Source of the DNA: Candidatus Omnitrophota bacterium
GTDB taxonomy: Bacteria; Omnitrophota; Gorgyraeia; Velamenicoccales; Velamenicoccaceae
Assembly: GCA_003451585.1 (NCBI GenBank)
Contig: DMEU01000028.1
Span: 1-56,208, forward strand
Length of the DNA stretch: 56,208 bases
Reading direction: 5' to 3'
In this document: positions 8,090-15,650 of the stretch, piece by piece
Layout: each line of letters begins with the position of its first letter
How positions within the stretch are numbered: the stretch's first letter is position 1
Made by a program: the position numbers and the translations under genes
Notes under the pieces: generated by a model
What the model was told of the DNA's origin: nothing
The model's input: only the letters and a program-made list of their open reading frames with translations
The model's database searches: none

Positions 8090-8641
8090 ATGAAAAAAAC
8101 GATAATTCTTGTATTGTTCTTGTTTTTTGTAACGGCAGGGTGCGGCAGGGCTGTCGAGAAGGGGCAGGCCTTGGTAAAGGTTAATAATTATGAGATAACC
8201 AGGCTTGAGTTCGAGGAGGCCTTTAAGGAATCGCCTTACGCGAAAAACGATACGCCTCAGTCGAGAAGAGAGTTTTTGGAGCAATTTATCAGCCGCAAGC
8301 TTATTTTGCAGGATGCCGAGGCTAAAGGCTTGGACAGGGACAAGAATTTTTTAAAGATGGTGGAGAGGTTCTGGGAGCAGTATCTGTTGAAGCTGGCGCT
8401 TGATAAAAAATCCGAGGAGATAGCCGGCTCCGTCAAGGTAAGCGAAAGCCTGGTCCAGGGGCTATATTACAAGATGGTCAAAGAAGGCGCGACCGACCAG
8501 CCTTATGAGAATATGCGCGAACGGATAAGATGGGAAGTTGTGAGGTCCGAGGAGGCCAAGCTTATCAATAAGTGGCTAGATGAGCTGCGCGGCCGAGCCG
8601 ATATAAAGGTCGACGAAGAGCTTTTAAATAAAGATAAATAG
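8090..8641 (+). CDS. Lipoprotein with a SurA-N-like chaperone domain
   Basis: 183 residues. A signal peptide ends in a lipobox (VTAGC, Cys18). The mature part starts with ALVKVNNYEITRLEFEEAF and has the SRREFLEQFISRKLILQDAEAKG segment typical of the SurA N-terminal domain. There is no PPIase (parvulin) domain: the protein stops after the helical region, unlike SurA or PrsA. It would be a periplasmic membrane-anchored chaperone-like protein. A Shine-Dalgarno GGAGGG precedes the ATG. It starts a three-gene unit with a HAMP protein and a putative zinc peptidase. Confidence 0.75.
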   Translation: MKKTIILVLFLFFVTAGCGRAVEKGQALVKVNNYEITRLEFEEAFKESPYAKNDTPQSRREFLEQFISRKLILQDAEAKGLDRDKNFLKMVERFWEQYLLKLALDKKSEEIAGSVKVSESLVQGLYYKMVKEGATDQPYENMRERIRWEVVRSEEAKLINKWLDELRGRADIKVDEELLNKDK

Positions 8642-8651
8642 AGGGGGAAAA

Positions 8652-9242
8652 ATGGAAGAGGCTAAAAAAAAGCATAAACGCAAGACCTATTTTATCGAGA
8701 AAAAATTCCAGGCGAAGTTCATCCTGAAATTCTGCGGCCTTGTGGCGGCAGGCGGAATTCTGACCATAGGCGTCCTGTATTTTTTCGCGAGCCAGTCTAC
8801 CACTGTATCTATTTTGGACTCTCGCGTTGTAGTGCGCTCCACGGCGGACTTTCTGCTGCCCGCGCTCGTGCGGACCGTGGTCGCGGTTACCGTGATAATA
8901 GGTATCGCGGCGATGGCAGTGGCATTGCTGGTCTCGCATAAGATAGCAGGGCCCATGTACCGTTTTAAGAAGATAGCCCAGATATTGGCTGACGGCGATT
9001 TTTCATCCGAGTTCAAGATACGCAATCTAGACCAGCTCCAGCCCTTAGCAGATGAGTTTAATACGATGATAAGAAAGACAAAACAGCAGTTGAACCTGCT
9101 TAAAAGCCACTTCGCCTCGTTAAAAGACAAGATAGAGGCATTGCCGGAGGAAGAGGCAGCAGAGCAAAAACGGGATTCTTTGAAAGAGTTGAAAAAGATA
9201 TCCAGGGAACTGGAAACCATAGTCCATTATTTCAAATCTTAA
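8652..9242 (+). CDS. Membrane protein with HAMP domain and no output domain
   Basis: 196 residues. Two membrane helices (about 21-43 and 73-97) flank a short periplasmic loop of about 30 residues. A HAMP domain follows (about 96-150: KIAGPMYRFKKIAQILADGD and QLQPLADEFNTMI), then a coiled coil to the end with repeated acidic and basic heptads. No kinase, methyl-accepting or cyclase domain is attached, so it cannot signal by itself in the usual way; it may act through a partner or as a structural coiled coil. It starts 10 bases after the lipoprotein gene and its stop overlaps the next ATG by one base. Confidence 0.75.
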   Translation: MEEAKKKHKRKTYFIEKKFQAKFILKFCGLVAAGGILTIGVLYFFASQSTTVSILDSRVVVRSTADFLLPALVRTVVAVTVIIGIAAMAVALLVSHKIAGPMYRFKKIAQILADGDFSSEFKIRNLDQLQPLADEFNTMIRKTKQQLNLLKSHFASLKDKIEALPEEEAAEQKRDSLKELKKISRELETIVHYFKS

Positions 9243-9826
9243 TGCATAAGGCCAGGTTCCAGCATATAATTTCTGTTGTTATCCTTTTGTCCTTTCTTTT
9301 TGTACGGCCTGCCCGCGCCTCAGATGACGGTTTCGGCCAGGCAGGGAAAGAGGCCGGCAGATACTTTGATATCTATTATGCCCCGTCTTTGGAGACCCCG
9401 GAATTATCGCGTCAATTAGACATCCGCGCGGCAGACAGGATACTCTCGGGCGGCCCTGTTGAAAAGAGCGCTTCTTTTGTAGCCGGCCTGGCCGGCATGA
9501 TCGACACGCTTTTCCTGCAGATATGCGACATACTCGATATGCACGTCTACAGCTTCAAAGGCAATATCAAGATATGCCGCGACCAGGCCCACTTAGAAAG
9601 GGTCTACAGAGCTCTTTTTAATCAAGGGCTAAATGATATGCGTTCTTTCTATGTGGAAAGCCTTAATACCATATACATTTCAGCCGAGAGTTTCCAGAGC
9701 GGCATCCTGGGCCATGAGATAGCCCACGCTATAATGAGCAGGTATTTTGTGGTGCCTCCCCCTGTCAAGGCCGCCGAAGTGCTTGCCGGCTACGTAGAAT
9801 ACCAACTCCGCAAAACCAGCCGGTGA
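9242..9826 (+). CDS. Secreted putative zinc metallopeptidase (HEIAH)
   Basis: 194 residues with a signal peptide (about 1-26, ending ARA). A HExxH motif is present: HEIAH at 158-162, within GILGHEIAHAIM. Glu179 or Glu186 downstream (AEVLAGYVEY) could be the third zinc ligand as in gluzincins such as the peptidase MA family. The protein is short, so the catalytic motif lies close to the C-terminus. The start overlaps the HAMP gene by one base. Context suggests an envelope process carried out with the lipoprotein and HAMP protein. The substrate is unknown. Confidence 0.68.
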   Translation: MHKARFQHIISVVILLSFLFVRPARASDDGFGQAGKEAGRYFDIYYAPSLETPELSRQLDIRAADRILSGGPVEKSASFVAGLAGMIDTLFLQICDILDMHVYSFKGNIKICRDQAHLERVYRALFNQGLNDMRSFYVESLNTIYISAESFQSGILGHEIAHAIMSRYFVVPPPVKAAEVLAGYVEYQLRKTSR

Positions 9827-9844
9827 TGCAAACCCGGCGTATTG

Positions 9845-9873
9845 TTGACAGGCGTTTGTAACGCCGATATAAT
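9845..9873 (+). promoter_or_regulatory. Consensus sigma-70 promoter with a palindromic spacer, upstream of the ORF6N gene
   Basis: TTGACA (9845-9850), 17-base spacer, TATAAT (9868-9873): both hexamers are perfect. The spacer contains GGCGTT-TGT-AACGCC, a 6-bp inverted repeat at 9851-9865, which is well placed to be a repressor site. Confidence 0.75.
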
Positions 9874-9973
9874 TATCTAGTTAAGTTCCCGCGTATTCGG
9901 ATCTTGCCGTTTTTCTATCCCTCAATTTTCGAATAATCCCCGAATAAGTACGAAAAAACAAGGAGGGATTATC

Positions 9974-10486
9974 GTGTCAGAGAAATCTTTATTGGTTTTA
10001 CAAGAGCAGATAGGGAATAGGATTTTGTTTGCCCGTAATGCAAAAGTTATGCTGGATAGAGATCTTGCAATTCTTTATGGAGTAGAAACAAAAGTTTTAA
10101 TTCAGGCGGTTAAGCGGAATAGTAAAAGATTCCCGAGCGATTTTATGTTTATGCTTACCGCTCAAGAGGTTGTAAACTTGAGGTCACATATTGTGACCTC
10201 AAGTTGGGGAGGCAGGAGATATAAGCCGTATGTTTTCACTGAACAAGGCGTGGCTATGTTATCCAGCGTGCTTAAAAGTGAAAGAGCTATTCAGGTGAAT
10301 ATTCAGATCATGCGGACGTTTACAAAATTAAGAAAATTAATGGCAACTCACGAGGGTTTAAAAAAGAAAATTGAAGAGATGGAAAAAAAGTATGATAGTC
10401 AATTTAAAGTAGTGTTTGAGGCCATAAGACAATTATTAGAGCCGGCTTGTGAAAAGCCGAAAAGACGGATCGGTTTTCACCTTTGA
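9974..10486 (+). CDS. ORF6N-domain DNA-binding protein
   Basis: 170 residues. The first 95 or so form an ORF6N domain: LFARNAKVMLDRDLAILYGVETKVL, then SDFMFMLTAQEVVNLRS, then GGRRYKPYVFTEQGVAML, all typical. A basic coiled coil (about 110-150) follows. ORF6N proteins are found in phages and widely in environmental bacterial genomes, often as single accessory genes; their targets are mostly unknown. A strong Shine-Dalgarno (AGGAGGG) precedes the start. The gene looks more AT-rich than its neighbours, which suits a transferred gene. A perfect palindrome with 14-base arms lies inside the coding sequence. It stands alone between a zinc peptidase and a cyclophilin. Confidence 0.88.
   Translation: MSEKSLLVLQEQIGNRILFARNAKVMLDRDLAILYGVETKVLIQAVKRNSKRFPSDFMFMLTAQEVVNLRSHIVTSSWGGRRYKPYVFTEQGVAMLSSVLKSERAIQVNIQIMRTFTKLRKLMATHEGLKKKIEEMEKKYDSQFKVVFEAIRQLLEPACEKPKRRIGFHL
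10175..10205. repeat. Perfect palindrome inside the ORF6N gene
   Basis: Arms AACTTGAGGTCACA (10175-10188) and its exact reverse complement (10192-10205), with a three-base centre. It encodes the conserved NLRSHIVTSS segment, so part of the symmetry may be forced by the protein. Confidence 0.9.
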
Positions 10487-10515
10487 CCGGGCAAAAACCA
10501 TAAATTAACTAATTC

Positions 10516-10544
10516 TTGCTTTAATTTTTGTATGGGGGTAAAAT
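10516..10544 (+). promoter_or_regulatory. Promoter upstream of the cyclophilin gene
   Basis: TTGCTT (10516-10521), 17-base spacer, TAAAAT (10539-10544), 48 bases before the ATG. Confidence 0.5.
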
Positions 10545-10591
10545 ATTTTACGTATCTTGTTTGGGATATATGAAGATGGGGGTTTTTTTAG

Positions 10592-11161
10592 ATGAGTAAA
10601 TTTATCAGGGTATTTTTTCTATTCTCGCTTTTTATTTTTACCGCGAGTTTCGTCAAACCGTCAGCAGCTCAGGAGGAGTCAGTGGCTAAGGAGTCAGTGG
10701 TTGTTTTGGAAACAAACCAGGGTAATATCGAGTTAAGGCTCTTCCCTGAGGTAGCGCCAAAGGCATGCGAGAATTTTACCGGCCTGGTTAAAAAAGGTTA
10801 TTATGACGGCACGGTATTCCATCGTGTTATACCTGATTTTATGATACAGGGCGGCGATCCGACAGCCACGGGCGCCGGCGGCAAGTCCATATTCGGCAAG
10901 CCGTTCGAGGACGAGGTCAGGCAGGATGTGCAGTTCAACAGGCCGGGTATTCTGGCTATGGCAAACGCGGGCCCGGGCACCAATGGCAGCCAGTTCTTTA
11001 TCACCGTGGCCGCGACGCCATGGCTTAATATGCACCATACGATCTTCGGTGAGGTTATAGCCGGCTACGATGTAGTCGAAAAGATAGTAGGCGGCCAGAC
11101 CGGGGCCGGGGATAGACCGGTTAAAGAGCAGAAGATAATCAAGGCAAGTATTAAGCAATAA
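10592..11161 (+). CDS. Exported cyclophilin-type peptidyl-prolyl isomerase
   Basis: 189 residues. A signal peptide (about 1-27) precedes a complete bacterial cyclophilin domain: FHRVIPDFMIQGGDP near 73-87 carries the catalytic Arg and Phe, and GTNGSQFFIT near 130-139 the other core motif. The enzyme speeds cis-trans isomerisation of proline bonds in exported proteins, so it acts in the periplasm. The length fits the PpiA class. The ATG follows a GGGGGTTTTTTTAG stretch; no better start is in frame. It is followed 13 bases after its stop by a small membrane peptide gene with its own strong ribosome binding site. Confidence 0.93.
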   Translation: MSKFIRVFFLFSLFIFTASFVKPSAAQEESVAKESVVVLETNQGNIELRLFPEVAPKACENFTGLVKKGYYDGTVFHRVIPDFMIQGGDPTATGAGGKSIFGKPFEDEVRQDVQFNRPGILAMANAGPGTNGSQFFITVAATPWLNMHHTIFGEVIAGYDVVEKIVGGQTGAGDRPVKEQKIIKASIKQ

Positions 11162-11174
11162 AAAAGGAGGCTGT

Positions 11175-11333
11175 ATGTGTGCAGGGATGTACCCGGCGAT
11201 GCAACAGAACGTGTACCTTTTGTTCACTATCAAGATCATATTCGTCCTTATGCTTTTTACATGCCTTTTGGTGATGCTTGTGCGTCAGCGCGAGATGATC
11301 AAGGTTTTAAGAGAGATCAGAGATAAGAAGTAG
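11175..11333 (+). CDS. 52-residue single-pass membrane peptide
   Basis: A short open frame preceded by a near-perfect Shine-Dalgarno (AAAGGAGG, 5 bases before the ATG). The product has a short N-terminus, one hydrophobic helix from about residue 13 to 36 (VYLLFTIKIIFVLMLF and on) and a basic C-terminus (REMIKVLREIRDKK). The strong initiation site and the clean membrane profile argue that it is real. Function is unknown. It lies in the same direction as the cyclophilin gene, 13 bases downstream, and is likely in one transcript with it; a terminator follows at 11391-11425. Confidence 0.65.
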   Translation: MCAGMYPAMQQNVYLLFTIKIIFVLMLFTCLLVMLVRQREMIKVLREIRDKK

Positions 11334-11390
11334 GATGCGTAATCCCGTAACTATAGCTCTATATTCAGGCTCAGGTGTTTATGTTATTTG

Positions 11391-11425
11391 ACCGCAAGGC
11401 GTGGTGCAGCGTCTTGCGGTTTTTT
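11391..11425 (+). terminator. Terminator before the cold-shock gene
   Basis: Stem ACCGCAAG/CTTGCGGT (11391-11398 and 11413-11420), 14-base loop, then TTTTT. It ends the cyclophilin/small-peptide transcript; alternatively it is part of a cold-shock mRNA leader. Confidence 0.7.
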
Positions 11426-11455
11426 ATTAAACCGCACCATAATCGGAGGAGAAAG

Positions 11456-11656
11456 ATGGCAAGAGGCACAGTGAAGTGGTTCAATAACCAAAAGGGTTAC
11501 GGATTTATCAGCACGGAAGAAGGCAAAGACATATTCGTCCATCATACCGCGATACAGGGTGAGGGGTATCGCACGCTGGAGGAGGGGCAGGCCGTCGAAT
11601 TCGACGTTATCCAGGGCCCCAAAGGCGAGCAGGCAAGCAACGTTGTAAAGGCGTAA
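11456..11656 (+). CDS. cspA: Cold-shock protein, CspA family
   Basis: 66 residues with the full cold-shock domain: GTVKWFNNQKGYGFIS contains RNP1 (KGYGFI) and DIFVHHTAI contains RNP2. The usual family length is 65-70. These are single-stranded nucleic acid chaperones. I chose the ATG at 11456 because it has AGGAG upstream and gives the normal N-terminus MARGTVKWF; an in-frame start 81 bases upstream would add a non-homologous segment running through the terminator hairpin. Terminators lie on both sides, so the gene is a single transcription unit unless the upstream hairpin is read through. Confidence 0.95.
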   Translation: MARGTVKWFNNQKGYGFISTEEGKDIFVHHTAIQGEGYRTLEEGQAVEFDVIQGPKGEQASNVVKA

Positions 11657-11671
11657 AGCATAAAAAGTGCT

Positions 11672-11720
11672 CCCCGCACTTATGATGGGATCAACTTAAT
11701 CTAAGTGCGGGGTTTTATTT
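11672..11720 (+). terminator. Terminator after the cold-shock gene
   Basis: Perfect 11-bp stem CCCCGCACTTA/TAAGTGCGGGG (11672-11682 and 11702-11712) with a T-rich tail. Confidence 0.88.
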
Positions 11721-11745
11721 AACCTGAAATTTAGATCTAAAAAAT

Positions 11746-12261
11746 ATGATAAATATAAAAGACAAGCAGGAACGCGAGAATACCTTAAAGACTTTTTTTA
11801 TCGGGGGGTCTTTTATAATGTCCATATGGATAGGCCTTCCTTTTTTGATACGTAAGTTCGTGGACCCGCATCTGGACTTTTTAGGAGTAAAGCCGGTCCG
11901 CTGGCTGGGGGTAATATTTAACGGCTTAGGGTATGCCCTGGCTGTATGGTGCGTCATGCTTTTTATAAAAGAGGGGAAAGGCACCCCGCTCCCCTTTGCC
12001 CACCCTAAGAGGCTCGTCTTGACCGGGCCTTACCGGTTCGTGCGTAACCCGATGGTCTTAGGTACGGTGCTCTTCCTTCTGGGTAATTCTATTCTGCTGG
12101 GTTCAGCGGGTATCTTTATTTACGCGGCAGTTATCTTTTTGATAATGCATTTTTTTGTCCTTGTCGAAGAGAGGTCGCTTGCGCGGCGCTTCGGGGCCGA
12201 GTATAGCTCTTATCGCAAAAATATACCGCGCTGGCTGCCTAAATTTTCCGTCAAACCTTAA
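11746..12261 (+). CDS. Isoprenylcysteine-methyltransferase-like membrane methyltransferase
   Basis: 171 residues with four likely membrane helices. The C-terminal half has the family motif: GPYRFVRNPMVLG near 95-107, and EERSLARRFGAEYSSY near 140-155, in which RNPM and the E-R-x5-G pattern bind S-adenosylmethionine. Bacterial members methylate lipids or unknown small substrates. It starts an operon with OlsB/OlsA-like acyltransferases and an ABC exporter, so a lipid substrate is likely (inference). The ATG is preceded by only a weak ribosome binding site, and an alternative ATG at 11818 would remove the first 24 residues. Confidence 0.8.
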   Translation: MINIKDKQERENTLKTFFIGGSFIMSIWIGLPFLIRKFVDPHLDFLGVKPVRWLGVIFNGLGYALAVWCVMLFIKEGKGTPLPFAHPKRLVLTGPYRFVRNPMVLGTVLFLLGNSILLGSAGIFIYAAVIFLIMHFFVLVEERSLARRFGAEYSSYRKNIPRWLPKFSVKP

Positions 12262-12268
12262 GATCCCA

Positions 12269-13027
12269 ATGTCCGATTTTCTTATTAAATTGGCGCAAGG
12301 TCCGAAAGAAGTGGAGTCGGCGCAGCGTTTAAGGTTTGAGGTATTCAATCTCGAGCTAAAAAAAGGCCTGAAGGCCGCCCACGAGAGCGGCCTTGACCGT
12401 GACGAATACGACCCTATATGCGACCACGTTCTTATTATCGACAAAAAAAGCGGCGCCACAATCGGTACCTACAGGCTCCTCTTGCGTTCGCGTTTGGGGG
12501 CAGATGGCCGCTTTTATTCCGAGAATGAATTCGACCTTGCCAATATTAGGAAGGCCGACGGCGAGATCTTAGAGATGGGGCGTTCCTGTGTCCACAAAGA
12601 CTACCGCAGCAACTCCATACTGCTCCTCTTGTGGCAGAGGATACTTTCATATGTGGAAGACCACCGTGTCCGGTATATTATAGGCTGCCCCAGCTTATAT
12701 ACCATGGATACTGCCGAGATATCGAGTGTCTATTCGCTTATGAAAAAGGAATATCTTGCCCCGCGGGAATTCAGGGTCTATCCTAAAGAAAAAGCTTCTG
12801 TGCCGGGCTTGTCTGATTCCGTCCCTTTGGACGGCCAGGAGAGGAAAGTCCTTTTAAAACTCCCGTCGTTGATCCGCTCGTATATAAAGATAGGCGCCCA
12901 AGTTTGCGGAGAACCCGCCTTGGACCCGGAATTCGGTACAGCCGATTTCTTCATGCTTCTGGATGTGAGCCGTATGGCTGACAGTTACTTGAGGCGTTTC
13001 CGCGTGCATAATGTGCCATTGCGATGA
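12269..13027 (+). CDS. OlsB-like N-acyltransferase (GNAT)
   Basis: 252 residues matching the ornithine-acyl-ACP N-acyltransferase / hemolysin-type GNAT family: RLRFEVFNLEL near 21-31, then DEYDPICDHVLIID, then GEILEMGRSCVHKDYRS near 103-119, the signature strand-helix. OlsB enzymes transfer a 3-hydroxyacyl group from ACP to an amino acid (ornithine) in lipid synthesis. I chose the ATG at 12269 because it follows the methyltransferase stop and gives the normal N-terminus; the longer frame overlaps that gene. The acyltransferase gene downstream overlaps it by 4 bases, as OlsB and OlsA commonly do. The amino acid substrate cannot be read from sequence. Confidence 0.78.
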   Translation: MSDFLIKLAQGPKEVESAQRLRFEVFNLELKKGLKAAHESGLDRDEYDPICDHVLIIDKKSGATIGTYRLLLRSRLGADGRFYSENEFDLANIRKADGEILEMGRSCVHKDYRSNSILLLLWQRILSYVEDHRVRYIIGCPSLYTMDTAEISSVYSLMKKEYLAPREFRVYPKEKASVPGLSDSVPLDGQERKVLLKLPSLIRSYIKIGAQVCGEPALDPEFGTADFFMLLDVSRMADSYLRRFRVHNVPLR

Positions 13028-13872
13028 TACCGCGCTGTTTTTCTTTCCTTCGGTTTTTAATATCCCTGGTTAAATTAACTGTCGTCATCGCCTGTTTTTT
13101 ATGTTATTTTCTTTCCGCTTTTTTCGCCTCTTTAGTCTTTTTTTTCCTAAAAACCCCTGTCAAAAGGCTCCTGGTATCGCGCCTCATACACATTTTTAAT
13201 CTGTGCCTTGTGAACATCATAGGCATCCGTATCAAGGTTACAGGGGCTATTGGGGCCGTCGCGGCCGTCGGGACGGGCGTATTTTTGGTAAGCAATCATT
13301 TGAGCTATGTCGACGGGTTCATATTGGGCTCGCTGTTCCCTGTTATCTATGTGAGCAAGAGCGATTTGAAAAACTGGCCGTTGATCGGCTTGATGAGCGA
13401 TTTTTCCGGCACTCTCTATATTGACCGTAACAGGAAAAACCATATAGCGGAATATATCGGTGTTATAGCCGAAACCTTATCGGCCGGGGCAAATGTGCTT
13501 TTTTTCCCCGAAGGGACTTCATCGAACGGCGATAGCCTACTGCCGTTTAAGGCGGCTTTTTTTGAGGCGCCGCTTGCGGCGGGCGCGCCTATCGTGCCGG
13601 CCGCTATTATTTATTCATCGGTGGACGGTGAGCCTGTCGGCAAAAATAACCGCGACAGGGTCTACTGGCACGGCGATATGACATTCGCGGACCATTTTTT
13701 CAGGCTCTTGTCTTGTTCGAGGGTCGACGTCGAGGTTCGGATATCTCCGGCCATCATTTTAAAGGATGAAGGCGACCGCGGCCCTCTGCGCAAACGCGCC
13801 TGCGAGTCGGCGTATGAAGCTATTTTAAAAGGCATAGATGAGGGCAAGAGGCAGAGGGAAGAGGAGAGATGA
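13024..13872 (+). CDS. PlsC/OlsA-like O-acyltransferase
   Basis: 282 residues. A membrane helix near the N-terminus (about 12-42) is followed by the acyltransferase core: motif I NHLSYVD (HX4D) near 90-96, and motif III FPEGTSSNG near 161-169. The family makes phosphatidic acid (PlsC) or adds the second acyl chain of ornithine lipids (OlsA). The 4-base overlaps with the OlsB-like gene before it and the ABC gene after it favour the OlsA role. Length is close to the family norm. Confidence 0.85.
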   Translation: MIPRCFSFLRFLISLVKLTVVIACFLCYFLSAFFASLVFFFLKTPVKRLLVSRLIHIFNLCLVNIIGIRIKVTGAIGAVAAVGTGVFLVSNHLSYVDGFILGSLFPVIYVSKSDLKNWPLIGLMSDFSGTLYIDRNRKNHIAEYIGVIAETLSAGANVLFFPEGTSSNGDSLLPFKAAFFEAPLAAGAPIVPAAIIYSSVDGEPVGKNNRDRVYWHGDMTFADHFFRLLSCSRVDVEVRISPAIILKDEGDRGPLRKRACESAYEAILKGIDEGKRQREEER

Positions 13873-14786
13873 AAGAGGAAGTTGTGATCCGGGCTAAAGG
13901 GTTGACAAAGGCGTTCCGCGATGTGGTCGCGGTGGAAAAGATAGATTTTTCCGTTAATAAGCAGGAGTGTTTTGGTTTTTTGGGGCCGAATGGCGCCGGC
14001 AAGACGACGACTGTGCGCATGGTATCCTGTTTTATCGAGCCGACCTCCGGTTTCTTAGAGGTGTTGGGCAGGCAGGTCCAAAAAGAGCCCAGGCTCATTA
14101 AGGCAAATATCGGCGTATGCCCACAGGAGAATAACCTTGACCCTGACCTGACCGTTGAGGACAACCTGCGCGTATTTGCGCGTTATTTTGATATCGTGGG
14201 CAAAGACGCGTTGGCGCGGTGCGAAATGCTTTTGCATTTTGTAGGGCTCTACCCTAAAAGAAAGAGCGCCATCGAGGAGCTTTCCGGAGGCATGAAGAGG
14301 CGCCTTATTATCGCCAGGTCGCTTGTCAATTCGCCCGGCCTTTTAATATTGGATGAGCCGACTACGGGACTAGACCCGCAGGCCAGGCACCAGGTCTGGG
14401 AGACCATCCTTCGTTTGAAAAAAGAAGGCACCACCGTGCTTTTGACCACTCATTACATGGATGAGGCGGCCCACTTATGCGACAGGATAGTTATTATGGA
14501 TAAAGGCAGGATCGTAGTCTCCGGTTCTCCGAAAGAACTTATCCGCCGGGTCGTTGCCTCGCATGTAATAGAGATATCTTCAGGTGCCCCGGGCATCGAA
14601 GATTACCTTAATAGCAAGGGGCTGGCATATGAAAAGACTCAGACGCACTTTTTTGTTTACACCTCTTTCGGGCCGCAGGACTTCGAAGATGTACTGCGAA
14701 AGTTCGGGGACAGCCTTTGCGCCTTGCGCATGGCAAATCTGGAAGATGTGTTCCTTAAATTGACAGGCAGGGAGTTGAGAGAATAG
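13869..14786 (+). CDS. ABC transporter ATP-binding protein, NodI/DrrA type
   Basis: 305 residues. Walker A GPNGAGKTT (about 39-47), ABC signature LSGGMKRRL (about 138-146), Walker B with LLILDEPTTGLDP (about 158-170) and the switch His (TTHYMDEA). A C-terminal DUF4162-like extension (about 225-305) is typical of drug and lipid/polysaccharide exporters. Together with the ABC-2 permease downstream it forms an exporter. It overlaps the acyltransferase gene by 4 bases, so the exported compound may be the lipid product or a derivative; that link is inferred. Confidence 0.93.
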   Translation: MKEEVVIRAKGLTKAFRDVVAVEKIDFSVNKQECFGFLGPNGAGKTTTVRMVSCFIEPTSGFLEVLGRQVQKEPRLIKANIGVCPQENNLDPDLTVEDNLRVFARYFDIVGKDALARCEMLLHFVGLYPKRKSAIEELSGGMKRRLIIARSLVNSPGLLILDEPTTGLDPQARHQVWETILRLKKEGTTVLLTTHYMDEAAHLCDRIVIMDKGRIVVSGSPKELIRRVVASHVIEISSGAPGIEDYLNSKGLAYEKTQTHFFVYTSFGPQDFEDVLRKFGDSLCALRMANLEDVFLKLTGRELRE

Positions 14787-14861
14787 TAGTTGGGTAAAGG
14801 TCAAGAAGCCCGTTTAGTAGTTTGGTTAAGTCGTTAGTCATGGGATAAATTACGATATATC

Positions 14862-15650
14862 ATGGACACTGTATTAAAAAATATAAGCTGGAGGGCCTGG
14901 CGCGTGTGGCAGAGGAATTATGACGTCTATCTTGCCACCTGGAAGGTAAATTTTATCCCCCCGCTATTAGAGCCTGTTTTGTATTTGCTGGCATTCGGGA
15001 TGGGCCTAGGGCAGCTCGTCCCGGGCATCTCATACGCCGGCAGGCCGGTCTCTTATTTGGAGTTCATAGCGCCGGGCTTAATAGCCGTAGCCGTCATGAA
15101 CCACGGTTTTTTTGAAACGACATACGCGTCTTTTGTCCGCATGTATTTTCAAAAGACCTACGACGCTATCCTATCCACGCCGCTTGTGCTTGAAGATGTG
15201 GTCTTCGGTGAGATCGTATGGGGAGCGACAAAGGCCTTCTTTGCCGGCTCTATCATGTTCGTTGTGGTCGGTTTATTCGGCCTGTTATCTTTGCCGCAGG
15301 CCTTATTGATCCTGCCGCTTTGTTTTTTTGCCGGCATGGCTTTTTCGGCATTGGGCATGTGTTTTACCGCGATAGTCAAAAATATAGAGATGTTCAATTT
15401 TCCTGTTTTTTTATTTATTACCCCGATGTTCTTGTTCGGCGGCGTGTTCTTTCCTCTTTCTGAAATGCCGCAATGGGCCCAAGGGGTGGCCTGGTGCCTG
15501 CCGCTGACGTTCCTGGTATCGAGCACGCGCGCGCTTGCCTCAGGGGTCGTGTCCGCCGTTATTTTAAAAGACGCTTTGGTCCTTGTCCTGGTAGCCTTTA
15601 TCTGCACCTTTGCCGCTATCGCAATGCTGAAGAAGAGATTATTAAAGTGA
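14862..15650 (+). CDS. ABC-2 type permease, NodJ-like
   Basis: 262 residues with six predicted membrane helices. YLATWKVNFIPPLLEPVLYLLAFG near the N-terminus and the ABC-2 motif near FPLSEMPQWAQGVAWCLPLTFL are typical of NodJ/DrrB permeases. It pairs with the ATPase gene 75 bases upstream. The gap between them contains two similar stretches (TAGTAGTTGGGTAA and TAGTAGTTTGGTTAA) but no clear promoter. The stop codon overlaps the GTG start of the DUF2156 gene by four bases. Confidence 0.9.
   Translation: MDTVLKNISWRAWRVWQRNYDVYLATWKVNFIPPLLEPVLYLLAFGMGLGQLVPGISYAGRPVSYLEFIAPGLIAVAVMNHGFFETTYASFVRMYFQKTYDAILSTPLVLEDVVFGEIVWGATKAFFAGSIMFVVVGLFGLLSLPQALLILPLCFFAGMAFSALGMCFTAIVKNIEMFNFPVFLFITPMFLFGGVFFPLSEMPQWAQGVAWCLPLTFLVSSTRALASGVVSAVILKDALVLVLVAFICTFAAIAMLKKRLLK

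Noticed and set aside
11384..11455. Longer start for the cold-shock protein
   Set aside because: It would run through the terminator hairpin and add a non-homologous leader.
12155..12268. Longer N-terminus for the OlsB-like protein
   Set aside because: It overlaps the end of the methyltransferase gene and has no conserved content; the ATG at 12269 fits.
15473..15646. Longer frame in front of the DUF2156 protein
   Set aside because: It lies inside the ABC permease gene in another frame; the GTG overlapping the permease stop gives the family's N-terminus.
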